From Bromus sterilis (taxonomy: Eukaryota > Streptophyta > Magnoliopsida > Poales > Poaceae), in assembly GCA_950022295.1 (NCBI GenBank), contig OX465595.1, positions 432,692,270 through 432,756,269 of the forward strand: DNA of 64,000 bases. Direction: 5' to 3'. Position numbers and translations under genes: made by a program. Positions 1 to 9,444 of the stretch are shown here, piece after piece (the first letter of the stretch is position 1; each line of letters begins with the position of its first letter). Under the pieces are notes generated by a model that did not search any database, had not been told where the DNA came from, and saw only the letters and a list, made by a program, of their open reading frames with translations.

Positions 1-518
1 GGACCCGAATCGGGGGTTCGGTCGTCCGGACTTTATCCCGGACGGTCCGGACCATAGGGTCGGACGGTCCGGCTTCTAGGTCGGACGGTCCGAGCTGAGG
101 TCAAAAAATCTTCTGTAATCTGCGTCCTCAAGTCGGACGGTCCGACCAAGGTCCGGACGGTCCGGTTTCCGAATCGGACGGTCCGACCTGGTTTCCCAGT
201 GCAGCACTGTTTCGGTCATAACTCCTTCACACGGACTCGGATTTGGACGTTTCAAATATCAAAATCGACCGGTTCGACGAGACGAAGCCGGACTATGTAT
301 AACAGTTTCCCATTTGAGAATGTCTTGAAGGCCTAATTAGCAGAATAGTGCTCCGAATGCCAGGGTCTTATTGCTTCAAACATAGTTTCGGCCCTTGAGA
401 TGGAATCGGACTATAAAGTTGTTCATATCGAAAATACCCAACTTTTTCATGTAGAGCAGTTCTTCAGTTGAGGTCATCTTATGTAGGTTTAATGTAGTGC
501 CAAAAACCGGTGTCAACA
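1..518. mobile_element. Right end of an LTR retrotransposon cut by the window edge
   Basis: The sequence up to position 518 ends in GGTGTCAACA, a typical LTR 3' terminus (the inverted counterpart of LTRs starting TGTTGACACC). From 519 onward the sequence matches the LTR of element A (43240-43690), so this is a separate element inserted into that LTR. The expected 5-bp target duplication is GCGGT (519-523), whose partner would lie left of the window. No coding capacity is visible. Superfamily cannot be assigned from 518 bases, and either orientation is possible. Confidence 0.7.
39..185. repeat. Cluster of six CGGACGGTCCG motifs
   Basis: The 11-mer CGGACGGTCCG occurs at 39-49, 61-71, 82-92, 134-144, 154-164 and 175-185, all in the same orientation. 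Each copy is an interrupted palindrome with arms CGGAC and GTCCG around one base. Spacing is irregular (about 20-50 bases), so this is a dispersed motif cluster rather than a strict tandem array. It lies inside the LTR end at 1-518. Confidence 0.85.
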
Positions 519-958
519 GCGGTTTACCCAGGTTCGGCCCCGACGGTGCGGTAAAGACCTGCTCCTGCTTCTTGGTTATTGTGGGATCGACTCCTTAATA
601 GGAAGAGCCAATCTTGTCGATTACAGAGGTGATGTTTCGCAACCTTAGTCTCGGGGAGATCTAGGTTATATCGCGAGTTGTCTAGTCCTGGCTTGAGGTA
701 AGTTCTGTCTCTGGCTCCCGTGGACCTCGGCTTATAAAGGTACCGTGTCCCGGGATTCCATGAGTCTGACTCCTACACGATGTGGAGTTCTATTCTACTT
801 TAAAAATTTACTACGTGCTATACAAGGTAAGTCAAATTCCTTCTAGGGCTTAAATGTTCACATTTGGCACGTTCTACTCCTGGCCGTGTCTTCTTCGTGG
901 GCCTTCATATGTAAGTCGGCCCAAAGGTTTCTGATGCCGGGTCTATGGGCCTGATCCA
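519..958 (-). repeat. 3' LTR of element A, truncated by the insertion at 1-518
   Basis: This block aligns almost base for base with 43250-43690, including the GGTTCGGCCCCGACGGTGCG stretch and a TATAA-type box. In element orientation the LTR begins TGGATCAGG (complement of 950-958). The adjacent plus-strand bases 964-984 (CAGACATTAGCCCCCAGGATT) read on the minus strand as a purine-rich tract containing CTGGGGGCTAATG, the expected polypurine tract just upstream of a 3' LTR. Confidence 0.85.
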
Positions 959-1398
959 TCCCGCAGACATTAGCCCCCAGGATTGTTGTGATGCTTTAGT
1001 CTTCACATCAATCTTCTTTATTTTCTTCATTGCCGTCGGCTCTTCACGGGTCAAAGGCCTACTTCTTGCTTGGCGTTGCTTGGGAGTCGAAGTCGTCTCT
1101 CTTCAATCTTGCTTCGGTTCCTTTACCTTCCTGAGACCGACTCTTCTGGTTGAGTCGACTAATATTTGATGCTCACTAAGAGTCGAAGCCAACTCTCTTT
1201 AGCTTCACATCATCTTCTACTTTGAAAGTTTTTCTTTGACTTTTGATCAAAGATCCGTTCTTACATTTATAGTCTCTCTGCCCGAGAAGCCACTTTTAGA
1301 GGCATTCATGTCGTTTTGGGAATCGAGGAGTTTTTCCATAAATTTCACCCACCATGGGTAGTTTACCCATAACATTGATTGATCTTCCTTGTAGTTGC
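959..1398 (-). other. 3' untranslated spacer of element A, upstream of the antisense ORF
   Basis: No gypsy coding similarity is seen. The stretch contains the polypurine tract next to the LTR and, near its right end, the upstream region of the plus-strand B3-domain ORF. The 74-codon reading frame at 945-1169 has no recognisable domain and starts inside the LTR, so it is not called. Confidence 0.6.
1354..1370. promoter_or_regulatory. Perfect 7+7 inverted repeat upstream of the antisense TATA box
   Basis: ATGGGTA (1354-1360), a 3-base spacer GTT and TACCCAT (1364-1370) form a perfect dyad about 29 bases before the TATA box at 1399. Its position suits a binding site for a dimeric regulator. Any link with the B3 protein encoded downstream is inference. 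Confidence 0.45.
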
Positions 1399-1406
1399 TA
1401 TAAATA
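1399..1406 (+). promoter_or_regulatory. TATA box (TATAAATA) of the antisense B3 ORF
   Basis: TATAAATA followed by GC-rich bases matches the plant TATA consensus. A start of transcription would be expected near 1430, followed by a pyrimidine-rich leader (TCTTCTTCCTTCGTTTC) and the first ATG at 1476. This spacing argues that the plus-strand ORF has a dedicated promoter rather than using the LTR of element A, which points the other way. Confidence 0.6.
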
Positions 1407-1475
1407 GCCCTCAGGCAGTTTTATCTTTTGAGTGCTCATATCTTCTTCCTTCGTTTCTTTTTCTCGCAACTCTCT

Positions 1476-1922
1476 ATGGCTCCCAAGCTAAGAACCCGTT
1501 CTTCTTCGGCGACCGATGACCCTGGTTCCAGCGCAGGCACTCGCGGTGGTCGAGGCCGTGGCCGCGGTCGTGGCCGTGGCTGGGGAAGAGGCACGCGTTT
1601 CGCTTCACCTTCTGAATCTCCACCTTCTTCTCCTGAGAGGAGTGAGTTCTTGGTGAAGGTTCAGGCAATCCGCCGTTGGGTAAAACTTCCTGAATCTTTT
1701 GATCAGATTATAATGGATTCTAAACCTCCAAGTCTCTGGCTTCGTTCTGAAAGGTGCCCTCATGGACACATCCGGGTGGCTACCAGCTTTTCTGGCCAGG
1801 ACTCTATGTTCTTGGAGAAGGGTTGGAAAACTTTCCTTCGCTCCAGGAACATTCAAAAGGGAGATACTATCATTTTCAAATATGATGGTGATGAGACCCT
1901 GTGGGCCAAAATTTTCGACTAA
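1476..1922 (+). CDS. B3 DNA-binding-domain protein encoded antisense within the Tat retrotransposon
   Basis: 148 codons, intronless, starting at the first ATG after the TATA box (a longer frame from 1428 begins with TTG and would lie at the transcription start). Residues 23-39 are an RG repeat resembling AT-hook or RGG segments. Residues 44-56 are Ser/Pro-rich. Residues about 58-148 form a B3 domain: KLPESF near the start, then F-LEKGWKTFL (112-121), the KGD turn (128-130), FKYDGD (134-139) and a terminal KIFD. B3 domains bind DNA in plant transcription factors (ARF, LAV, RAV, REM); the closest style here is REM-like. The ORF lies in the 3' region of element A, opposite to gag-pol. The B3 fold is complete, but the stop at 1920 is probably premature because an acidic tail follows in another frame. 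Expression and DNA target are unknown. Confidence 0.75.
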   Translation: MAPKLRTRSSSATDDPGSSAGTRGGRGRGRGRGRGWGRGTRFASPSESPPSSPERSEFLVKVQAIRRWVKLPESFDQIIMDSKPPSLWLRSERCPHGHIRVATSFSGQDSMFLEKGWKTFLRSRNIQKGDTIIFKYDGDETLWAKIFD

Positions 1923-1951
1923 GATGGTGATCGAGCCGGCTGTTGCATGGA

Positions 1952-2023
1952 GAGCTCAACTTTAGTGATGAAGCTCAAGCTTCCTTATCTGATGATGAAG
2001 CCGACTCTGAAGACGACCACTGA
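1952..2023 (+). pseudogene. Frame-shifted acidic tail, probable lost C-terminus of the B3 protein
   Basis: After the B3 stop (TAA, 1920-1922) another frame reads a strongly acidic Ser/Asp/Glu run (FSDEAQASLSDDEADSEDDH) ending at TGA 2021-2023. Acidic Ser-rich tails are typical of transcription-regulator C-termini and the composition is unlike the flanking non-coding sequence. The most economical reading is that the original protein had about 30 more residues, lost through one stop mutation and one frameshift. This is inference from composition only. Confidence 0.45.
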
Positions 2024-2207
2024 AGCTATAGTTTAGCAAGTAGATTGATATAAGTATTGCCAGCTTTTGTCTTTGTATGCTTCTGATGTAAGACCCGGTC
2101 TATGATGAATGATAATTTTTATTTCCCATCCGATCTATAAGTCGGTTTTTGTACCTGACTTGATAAGACAATATGTATGTATGAGGGCCTACTTCCTTAA
2201 TATATAT

Positions 2208-2660
2208 GTAGCCCCCTGAGTCGATTTGGACAGACTTGTGTCATGTCGACTCATTGATAAGATCAACTTGTAGCCCCCTTGGTTGGTATGGTAACCTTGT
2301 GTGCCAAACCAAATCATAGAATTTTGAAGTGATACTCCCCAAGAGTTGGTACGAGCATCTATGCGTCATGCCGAATCTTTGATAAGGAATTTCGAGGTGT
2401 AGTCCCCATGAGTCGGTATGTGCATCTAGGTGCTATGCCGAATCACATATGTCTAACTCATTTGAATTGAAGTTCGCGTTCCCTTTCTCAGAAAAACTTG
2501 ACGACGTCGTGTAGAGTCCGCCAGTGTTTTTTAGACTGCGATGGGTTCACTTTTTTGCTATATGTGTTTTGACAAGTTGTGCCAAACCATATAATTTCAA
2601 TTTGTAGTCCCCATGAGCCGGTATGAGCATCTTTTGTGTCATACCGAGTCACAGAGGTTA
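2208..2660 (-). repeat. Degenerate tandem repeats carrying polypurine-tract-like motifs in the 3' region of A
   Basis: Units beginning GTAGCCCCCTGAG (2208), GTAGCCCCCTTGG (2270), GATACTCCCC (2331), GTAGTCCCCATGAG (2399) and GTAGTCCCCATGAG (2604) share the layout motif, then GGTATG-GCATCT, then CATGCCGAATCA. Spacings are 62, 61, 68 and 205 bases, so the period is about 60-68. On the minus (element) strand each unit start reads as a purine-rich GGGGGCTAC or GGGGACTAC motif similar to the tract next to the 3' LTR. Tat and Ogre elements are known to carry tandem repeats in this region. Confidence 0.65.
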
Positions 2661-2780
2661 ATGCTAATGGTGCATCTTTTGGATGACATAAAACATAAAA
2701 ATAAAAAAAAAATAAAAAAGTATGCTATCATGCTGATGTATGCAAAAAAAGAAAGTATGAAGGCTCATATAGAAGTCGAC

Positions 2781-5700
2781 TGTCGGGACCCGGGGTTTTC
2801 TTGCGTAATTCCAGTCGCAATTCAATCATATGGAGAGCCGAGAGCCGTACCCACTTGTCTAAGCAGACAAGGCCAAGTACAAGACACTCTCGGAAAGCTC
2901 GAACGTGAGGGGCATCCCATCCAGACTGGATGATCAACTGAGGTGGGTCCTCATCTCCCGCTCACAAGTCTAAATGATTATGGGTGGTGAAATCCCATAC
3001 TCATAGACAAGTCGCCTCAACCATATTATCGATTGAATCCTAACACTTACATAAACAGACTCCAGCCCGATCTCTTAGTCGGGGTCTCGGGCGGGCTCAA
3101 TCATACAACAAAGTGTGCCACGTGACAGAGTCACGAGCAATCGCATCGCGATGCCCCAAGCTGCGCACATCTAAGGGCCACTTGGTGTATAAAAGACCGC
3201 CGGCAAGAACTCAACTAAGCTATCGAATCCCACACTAAGACATGCACGTTATAATCATACACGCAGCATGGATGCCAAGTGTATAACAGTAGGTAACACA
3301 ACATGAACTCTACAAACTCATAGCTTTATTGCATCTACTATACAGAGCAGATATAGTAGTGTTACAAGCAGAGATCACATAACTGTGATCCAACATTACA
3401 TCAAATAACAACGGAAGCAAATTATGTCTTGGTAAAGACAAGGTTAACAATTGGCTTAAGAAGCCTTTAAGAAAACACAACGACCCTCCAAAGGGAGCAG
3501 GCTGCTGTCTGGGACTACATTACTTCGTCGGCATCGAGCTTGAAGGGGAGGCCACCATCAGGGTCAGTGGTCTTGTCTCTAAAACATAGAATAAGAAAAC
3601 GTGAGTACAAAGTCGTACTCAGCAAGACTTATGTCAGAACTATACTACTCATGCTCAGGTATCAAGGTAAAGGCAAGTGGGGTTGTAATGCAGAAAGCTT
3701 TGACTTGGCTATCCTGTACTACGACTACATATAGTTGAGATGAGAGGCGCACACGAGTCCATCTAATCTTGATCACCACATCAATACACAACCATGGATC
3801 GTTCCTCGACTTCCCCACGAGGAAGCAACCCAAAGCACTCACACTTATCTTGCGATTTTTAGAGTATCCATTTGAGTTATCTAATAATCAAGTAAAGATC
3901 TCCAAGTAGTCCATAACCGCGGGCACGACTATTCGAATATTTCATTAACCCTGCAGGGGTGTACTTCTTCACATACGTAGCTACCACTTACCGCCTAGAA
4001 CTCGTCACCTTCAAGTGGTGTCGGCGAGGATAGTACCACGACACTTACCTCACGGCTCCAACTCTAGTCCAGGGAATCGCCTATCTGAGTATGTATCCCA
4101 ATCGGGAATCCGACCGGGGTTTCCATTCAGGACCCAGACGATGTATGGACGGTCCGACAAGCCCAACTCGACGGATGGTGCTGCGCTTGCCTAAAACCGT
4201 GCTACGTTATGAAAGCAAATAGAATAACAATTAACCCATGTGAATCCTGGACCATAGTTGGGGTGAGTTAATAGGTCGCGAGGGGTCAATGAGCCCAACA
4301 TGTGGTAGTAATCTGTGTCTTGGATCACAACACAAGAACTCGGGGCCTAGGGCAGTGTAAATGAGACAACCCACTGTGTACTCCTACACAGCCTCTCATT
4401 GTTCACTTATATTAGGGTGACTTTGTCAACACGTTACCACCTTGTTGAATGTGTTCACTACCATCCCGATACATCACCCAGATGGATCATCTTCATTGCA
4501 AACAACTCTAGCATGGCATAGCATAACATGGATGAAGGGCCACATGATGAACACAAACAAATCTTGTATCTGCTAGGTTGAGGTTTGCTTAATACTGTGG
4601 CAGCAATGATAGGTCATGCAAAGGATGGGTTCAACTAGCGATAGAACGGTAACATGTGAATCACCTAATCATGCATAAGAGAACAAGAGGGAAACTGGGT
4701 TTTTATAGATATGATCAAAGGGGGTTTGCTTGCCTTATTGTCTAGACTCGGGGGTGCCACTCTTCGGAGAAAACAGGAACTACGTCCGGCGATGGATCTA
4801 TCGAGGAGAAACAAACACCGACACCACAAAGTATAAACATCACATTGCAATGCACATTCAAGAAATGAAACATGGCATGGTACTGATGGGATCTAGGTTC
4901 AATTTGTCACATGTTAATTGAAGTTGATTTGAAAAAGGAATTCAAATTCAAACTCCAAATGTTGTTTAAATTATCCCAAGTTGCATTTGCTAATGTTTGG
5001 ATATAGTAAACCATGTTGTCATGTGTATGATATGCCTCTGATGTTCATGTGATAAGGTTGGCATTGCAAAGATTTAATTTGAAATGATTTAAACATTTAT
5101 TTTGAATTATTCCAAATAAACCAAATAGCTAAATGCTACTGGTCCATCATCATAGATGTGTTTTTCATCTATGAAAATATGATATTTGGAATCCTTGCAT
5201 TTTTCTGATGATTTTTCATATATTACTTTTTTGATTTGAAGTTATGGTTTAAAAGTTATTGAATTTCAAAGATTTAATAGTTTTCTGGAATTCTGTTAAT
5301 TAGCTAAAAGAATTATTCCATCAGCATGACATCAGGATGACGTCATGGGGGCGCTGACCAGTCAAGCTAATACGCGGGGCCCATCTGTCATTGTCTCTGG
5401 GTTAATTCCCTTTTAGTTTAAGTTAACAGGGGATTAAGGGGGGGTGGGCCCCACCTGCCAGTGGGTGTTTAGCGGGATTAGGCCCTAATCAAACTGACCG
5501 GCCAGCGGTTAACCGGCGGCAGCCACGGGACGCGGCGGAGGCACGCCGGAGTGGAGCTCCTGGCCACGCCTGGCCCCCATGAGGGCACTGGGGCGTAGCT
5601 CTGGCCCGTGCGCGGCGAATGGGCTAGGTGGGCTGCCACGGGGCGGCCGGAGGGCTCGACGACGAGCTCTTCCGCGGCGGCCGGAGACGGACACGACGGG

Positions 5701-6693
5701 GAGGGTGACTCCGGGGGCTAGAGCGAGCGGGGTTAGGGGGAATTGAGCGCATGCTCACCGGGATCGCGAAGGAGATGGCTCGGAGCTCGGAGAGAAGTTG
5801 GAGACGGCGAATCTCTCGCCGGAGTTCGTAGCGGCCGGCGACGAGGAATTGAAGATGGCGTCGTCTCGGGGTCATCTAGGCTTCAATTGAGCGGGCGCAA
5901 CGATGGAGACGGCCACGGCGAACGTCCTGGACAAGACAACGGGGCAAACAGTGGCCGGAGGGCGCGTCGGAGCACGGCGGCGCTCTACGGAGCGTCTCGG
6001 TGGCACGCAAAATCGAGCGGGGAAGAGAAGGAAAAGGAGACCAGGGAGAGGGGAATGGAAGGGGGGCTGCTTGGGGGCGTCCACGGCGCCAGATAAGGGA
6101 GAGGGGGCAAGCAGGTAGCTCGCTGGCGGCCATGCCGGGCTCGCCGGCGTCCTGCCTCCCTGCCTGGCCAGTGGAGGAAGACGACCCTGCCCTTTTGGGC
6201 TGGGCCTCCTCTGCTGGGCCAGGTGGCCAGGTAAGTGGCTTCGGCCTTTTTTACTTTCTTTTCTTTTTATTGCTTTCTGTTTTATTTGTTTTGCCTAGGA
6301 AAAAATTACCAAAGCATTTTAAAAAATCCCCAAATATTTATCTGGGACATATGTGACATACTACTAGCCACTCCCAAGTTTTGAAGATTTTTGAAATTCA
6401 AAACATTTGAATTTTAATTCAAATAGCATTTAAATTTAATTTCCAAGCCTCTGTTTGAATATTTGAAAAATCCATGAGCATGGGTTTGACTCCAAATCAT
6501 TTTTAAAATGATCATACTCATTTATAGGACTTTTCAAAATTGTTTTGAGGAATTTCGGAAAAACTTTTTATCCGGCCTTTTATTTAAATTCTTTTTGAGG
6601 CTTTTCCAAATCCCCAATTATTAAACCAAGGAAATTAAACATGATGCAATTATTCTAGTAATAAAAGCACATACCAAAGCTAGGGTTGTGACA
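2781..6693. mobile_element. Solo LTR S1 (3.9 kb) inside element A
   Basis: Begins TGTCGGGACCCGG and ends GGGTTGTGACA, flanked by perfect TSDs TCGAC (2776-2780 and 6694-6698). There are no direct terminal repeats and no gag or pol similarity. A related copy (S2) at 9515-13360 has the same ends, so the unit itself is a very long LTR left alone by recombination. Inside are an AT-rich outer part and a GC-rich core (about 5450-6230), where open frames are composition artefacts. A block at about 3900-3980 resembles the same-position block in solo LTR T. Confidence 0.85.
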
Positions 6694-6698
6694 TCGAC

Positions 6699-7503
6699 TC
6701 TGGATTAAACAGGCCTTATCTTCTCGCGTTTGAGATAGATTATTGGGTTATCCATGAGTCGGAACCTCTCTGTAAGCCAGCTACATAGGACTAGTGTTCC
6801 CTGTTCTTAAGACTAAACTCGGTAGGCATTGCTGTCAGCCCCCAAGGTTTTTAGGCTAAGCCGGGTACACGTAGGTCGTATGAGCTTGAGCTATACAGGC
6901 CAAGATTAAGGCGTAGTTTTAGCCAGTTCATGTGCATGCCAGCATTTCTTCAGATAAGATTCGATGAGTGACATCGAGCTCCCCTACTGCCCCTAAATAA
7001 GCTTATACACATCTGGATTTTTACATATATATGCCGAGTTTTCGGATAAAGAGTCAATGATTGTCATCGAGCTCCCCGATTCCCCTCAATAAGCAATATA
7101 CATGCTCAGTACAAATAGAAGGGTTGATCAAGCCCCCAGGTCTCTGAGATATAGAATGCAAAAAATGCAATGTATGATGCAAAATAACATGAAACAAAAA
7201 AAAGTAAAGAAGAGTCGATATGGCGAGAGCCGGTGCGACAGATGTCGACTTAGATGTAAGTGGCGAGGGCCAGTGCGACAAAAGTCGACTTATGTATATT
7301 AGATGGCGAAAGCCGGCGCGACGATTGTCGGCTTATATATATGTTAACGTGGCAAAAGCCAGTACGACATGTGTCGACTTTGATAAATGTACAGTAATGT
7401 TCCTGTTCTACTCAAGTGTAATATGGGCGGAGTTGTGCGATGTTCCACGGCCTGGGAGTCTCCTCCATGCATGTGCGCGTGTCTGCCTTCTCGCATATAT
7501 CAA
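6699..7503 (-). other. 3' region of element A between S1 and the integrase gene
   Basis: Non-coding. It contains further minus-strand GGGGGCT-type purine motifs (complements near 6838-6845 and 7130-7136) and the short tandem array at 7222-7390. The integrase reading frame ends near 7504. Confidence 0.6.
7222..7390. repeat. Four degenerate tandem units of 40-46 bases
   Basis: Units start at 7222, 7262, 7305 and 7351, each with the core GGCGAGAGCCGGTGCGAC followed a few bases later by TGTCGACTTA and an AT-rich spacer. The GTCGAC or GTCGGC hexamer recurs in every unit. It sits immediately downstream of pol in element A, where Tat-type elements often carry satellite-like arrays. Confidence 0.75.
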
Positions 7504-9444
7504 CTAGGTATTAGGATCCATTGTACAGGTTCTTGCTGACCACAAACGGTCCTTCCCAAGGAGAGGATAACTTGTGCATTCCTTCTTTTTTCTGTATGAG
7601 TCAGAGCACCAAATCACCTTCCTGGAAAGTCCCGCTTCTGAAGCGGCGGCTATGATAGCGTCGCAGATCTTGTTGGTAAATAGCCGACTGAGCTGCTGCC
7701 AAATCTCGTTTTTCATCGAGAATATCCAAGGAATATTGCCTTGCTCTCTCGTTTTTGGCTTCTACATAGGCGGTGACTCTTGGTGAGTCGTGATGTATTT
7801 CACTTGGGAGAACGTCTTCCGCTCCATAGACTAGGAAGAAGGGCGTATAGACTGTCAACTTGTTAGGAGTCGTCCTGATGCTCCACAATACTGAGGGTAA
7901 CTCCTCCTCCCAGCAACCCGGCGTCCTTTTCAAGGGGACAACGAGTCGGGGTTTGATGCCTCGGAGTAACTCTTGGTTGGCTCTCTCGGCCTGTCCGTTG
8001 GACTGTGGGTGAGCCACTGATGCGAGGTCGAGTCGGATGTGCTCGTTCTAGAAGAATCGCTGCATAACCCCTTTTGATAGGTTAGAATCATTATCAGTGA
8101 TGAGTTGTGGGATAGCCGAATTTTTATATGATCTTCTTCAAGAATTTCAGTGTTGTCGCAGCATCACATTTGCTGACTGGTTCTGCCTCGACCCATTTGG
8201 TAAACTTATCCACTACCACTAGTACGTGGGTATTCTTGTTGGCTGACCTCTTGAATGGTCCCACCATATAAAGCCCCCATACCGCAAAGGGCCAAGTGAT
8301 AGGGATCATCCTGAGTTCTTGAGCCGGCACGTGGGCTTGCTTTCCATAGCACTGACATCTAACACATTTCTTGACTATGTCCTCTGCATCCGCATGTGCT
8401 GTGAGCTAGTAGAAACCATGTCCAAAGGATTTAGCTACAAGCGAACGAGAGCCGTCATGGTGTCCACAATCTCCAGAGTGTATTTCATTGAGGATGGCTC
8501 TACCTTCTTCTGGTGAGACACATCTCTGGAAAACATCTGCGACACTCCGCCGATGTAACTCACCATTGATGAGTACAAAGGATTGGCTTCTCCTGAAAAT
8601 TTGTCTGGCCAAAATCTCATCGTGAGGAAGGATTCCCCGAGTCTTGTAATCCAAGTAAGGTACGACCCATGAGGGTGTAGCATGAATTGCAGCAACCAAA
8701 GCTGACTCTGGATCCGGCTCTGCTATGTCTTGCTCTGTTGGTGGTTGTAAAGACGGTTTTGTTAGAACATCCAAGAATACGTTTGGAGGGACCGGCTTTC
8801 GCTGGGAGCCGAGTCGGGACAGGGCATCTGCTGCTTCGTTTTGCCTGCGGTCCACATGATCCACCTGGTATCCAACGAAAAATCCGGCTTGTCTTTCCAC
8901 TTCTCGTCGATAAGCTTCCATCATGGGATCCTTGGAATTCCATTTTCCTGACACTTGTTGAGAAACGAGATCAGAGTCGCCATAGCATTGGATCCGACTT
9001 ATTCTCATCTCACGAGCCAGCCATAGCCCATGAAGTAAGGCTTCATACTCTGCTGCGTTGTTGGTGCAAGTGAACTGCAACTGCAGAACATAGCAGAATT
9101 TCTCCCCTTTAGGTGAGCTAAGGACCACGCCGGCTCCTGACCCTTGGAGCTGCCGACTTCCATCGAAGTGCATCGTCCAATATTTGGTAACCGGCTTCTC
9201 CGGAGGTGCTTGGATTTCCGTCCAGTCATTGATGAAGTCGGCCAACGCGTGGGACTTGATGACCGTTCGTGGTTCATATTTGATGTGATAAGCCCCCAAC
9301 TCTATGGCCCACTTTGCAATCCTTCCCGTGGCTTCCCGGTTTTGGATGATATCTTCAAGTGGTGTTGAGCTGACTACAGTTATGGGGTGGTCCTGAAAAT
9401 AGTGTTTGAGTTTTCCGACTCGCCATGAATACACGAAGAACCAA
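7504..9444 (-). pseudogene. Element A pol: end of RNase H, second RNase H, and integrase
   Basis: Reading the minus strand: end of the gypsy RNase H (about 9440-9230), then a second RNase H with FDGS, AAEYEAL, YGDSDL and NEAADALS (about 9180-8790), as in Tat elements. Next comes the integrase zinc finger with the HH (GDCGHH) and CC (CVRCQC) pairs, the catalytic core to about 7940, and a C-terminal part to 7504. The core's first catalytic Asp is replaced by Tyr (WGLYMVGPF, near 8275). The second Asp (ITDNDS) and the Glu (QAERANQ) are still readable. There are stops near 8406 and 7600, further stops between 8017 and 8124, and a one-base frameshift near 9415. Integration by this copy is not possible. 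Confidence 0.9.

Noticed and set aside
945..1169. 74-codon frame beginning in the 3' LTR of A
   Set aside because: Hydrophobic low-complexity translation crossing the LTR/internal border; no similarity recognised.
1428..1475. Longer start for the B3 ORF
   Set aside because: Begins with TTG at the expected transcription start; the first ATG is 1476.
5509..6356. Cluster of Arg/Pro-rich open frames on both strands in S1
   Set aside because: GC-rich solo-LTR core. The frames overlap on both strands, show no domains and are not kept in S2.
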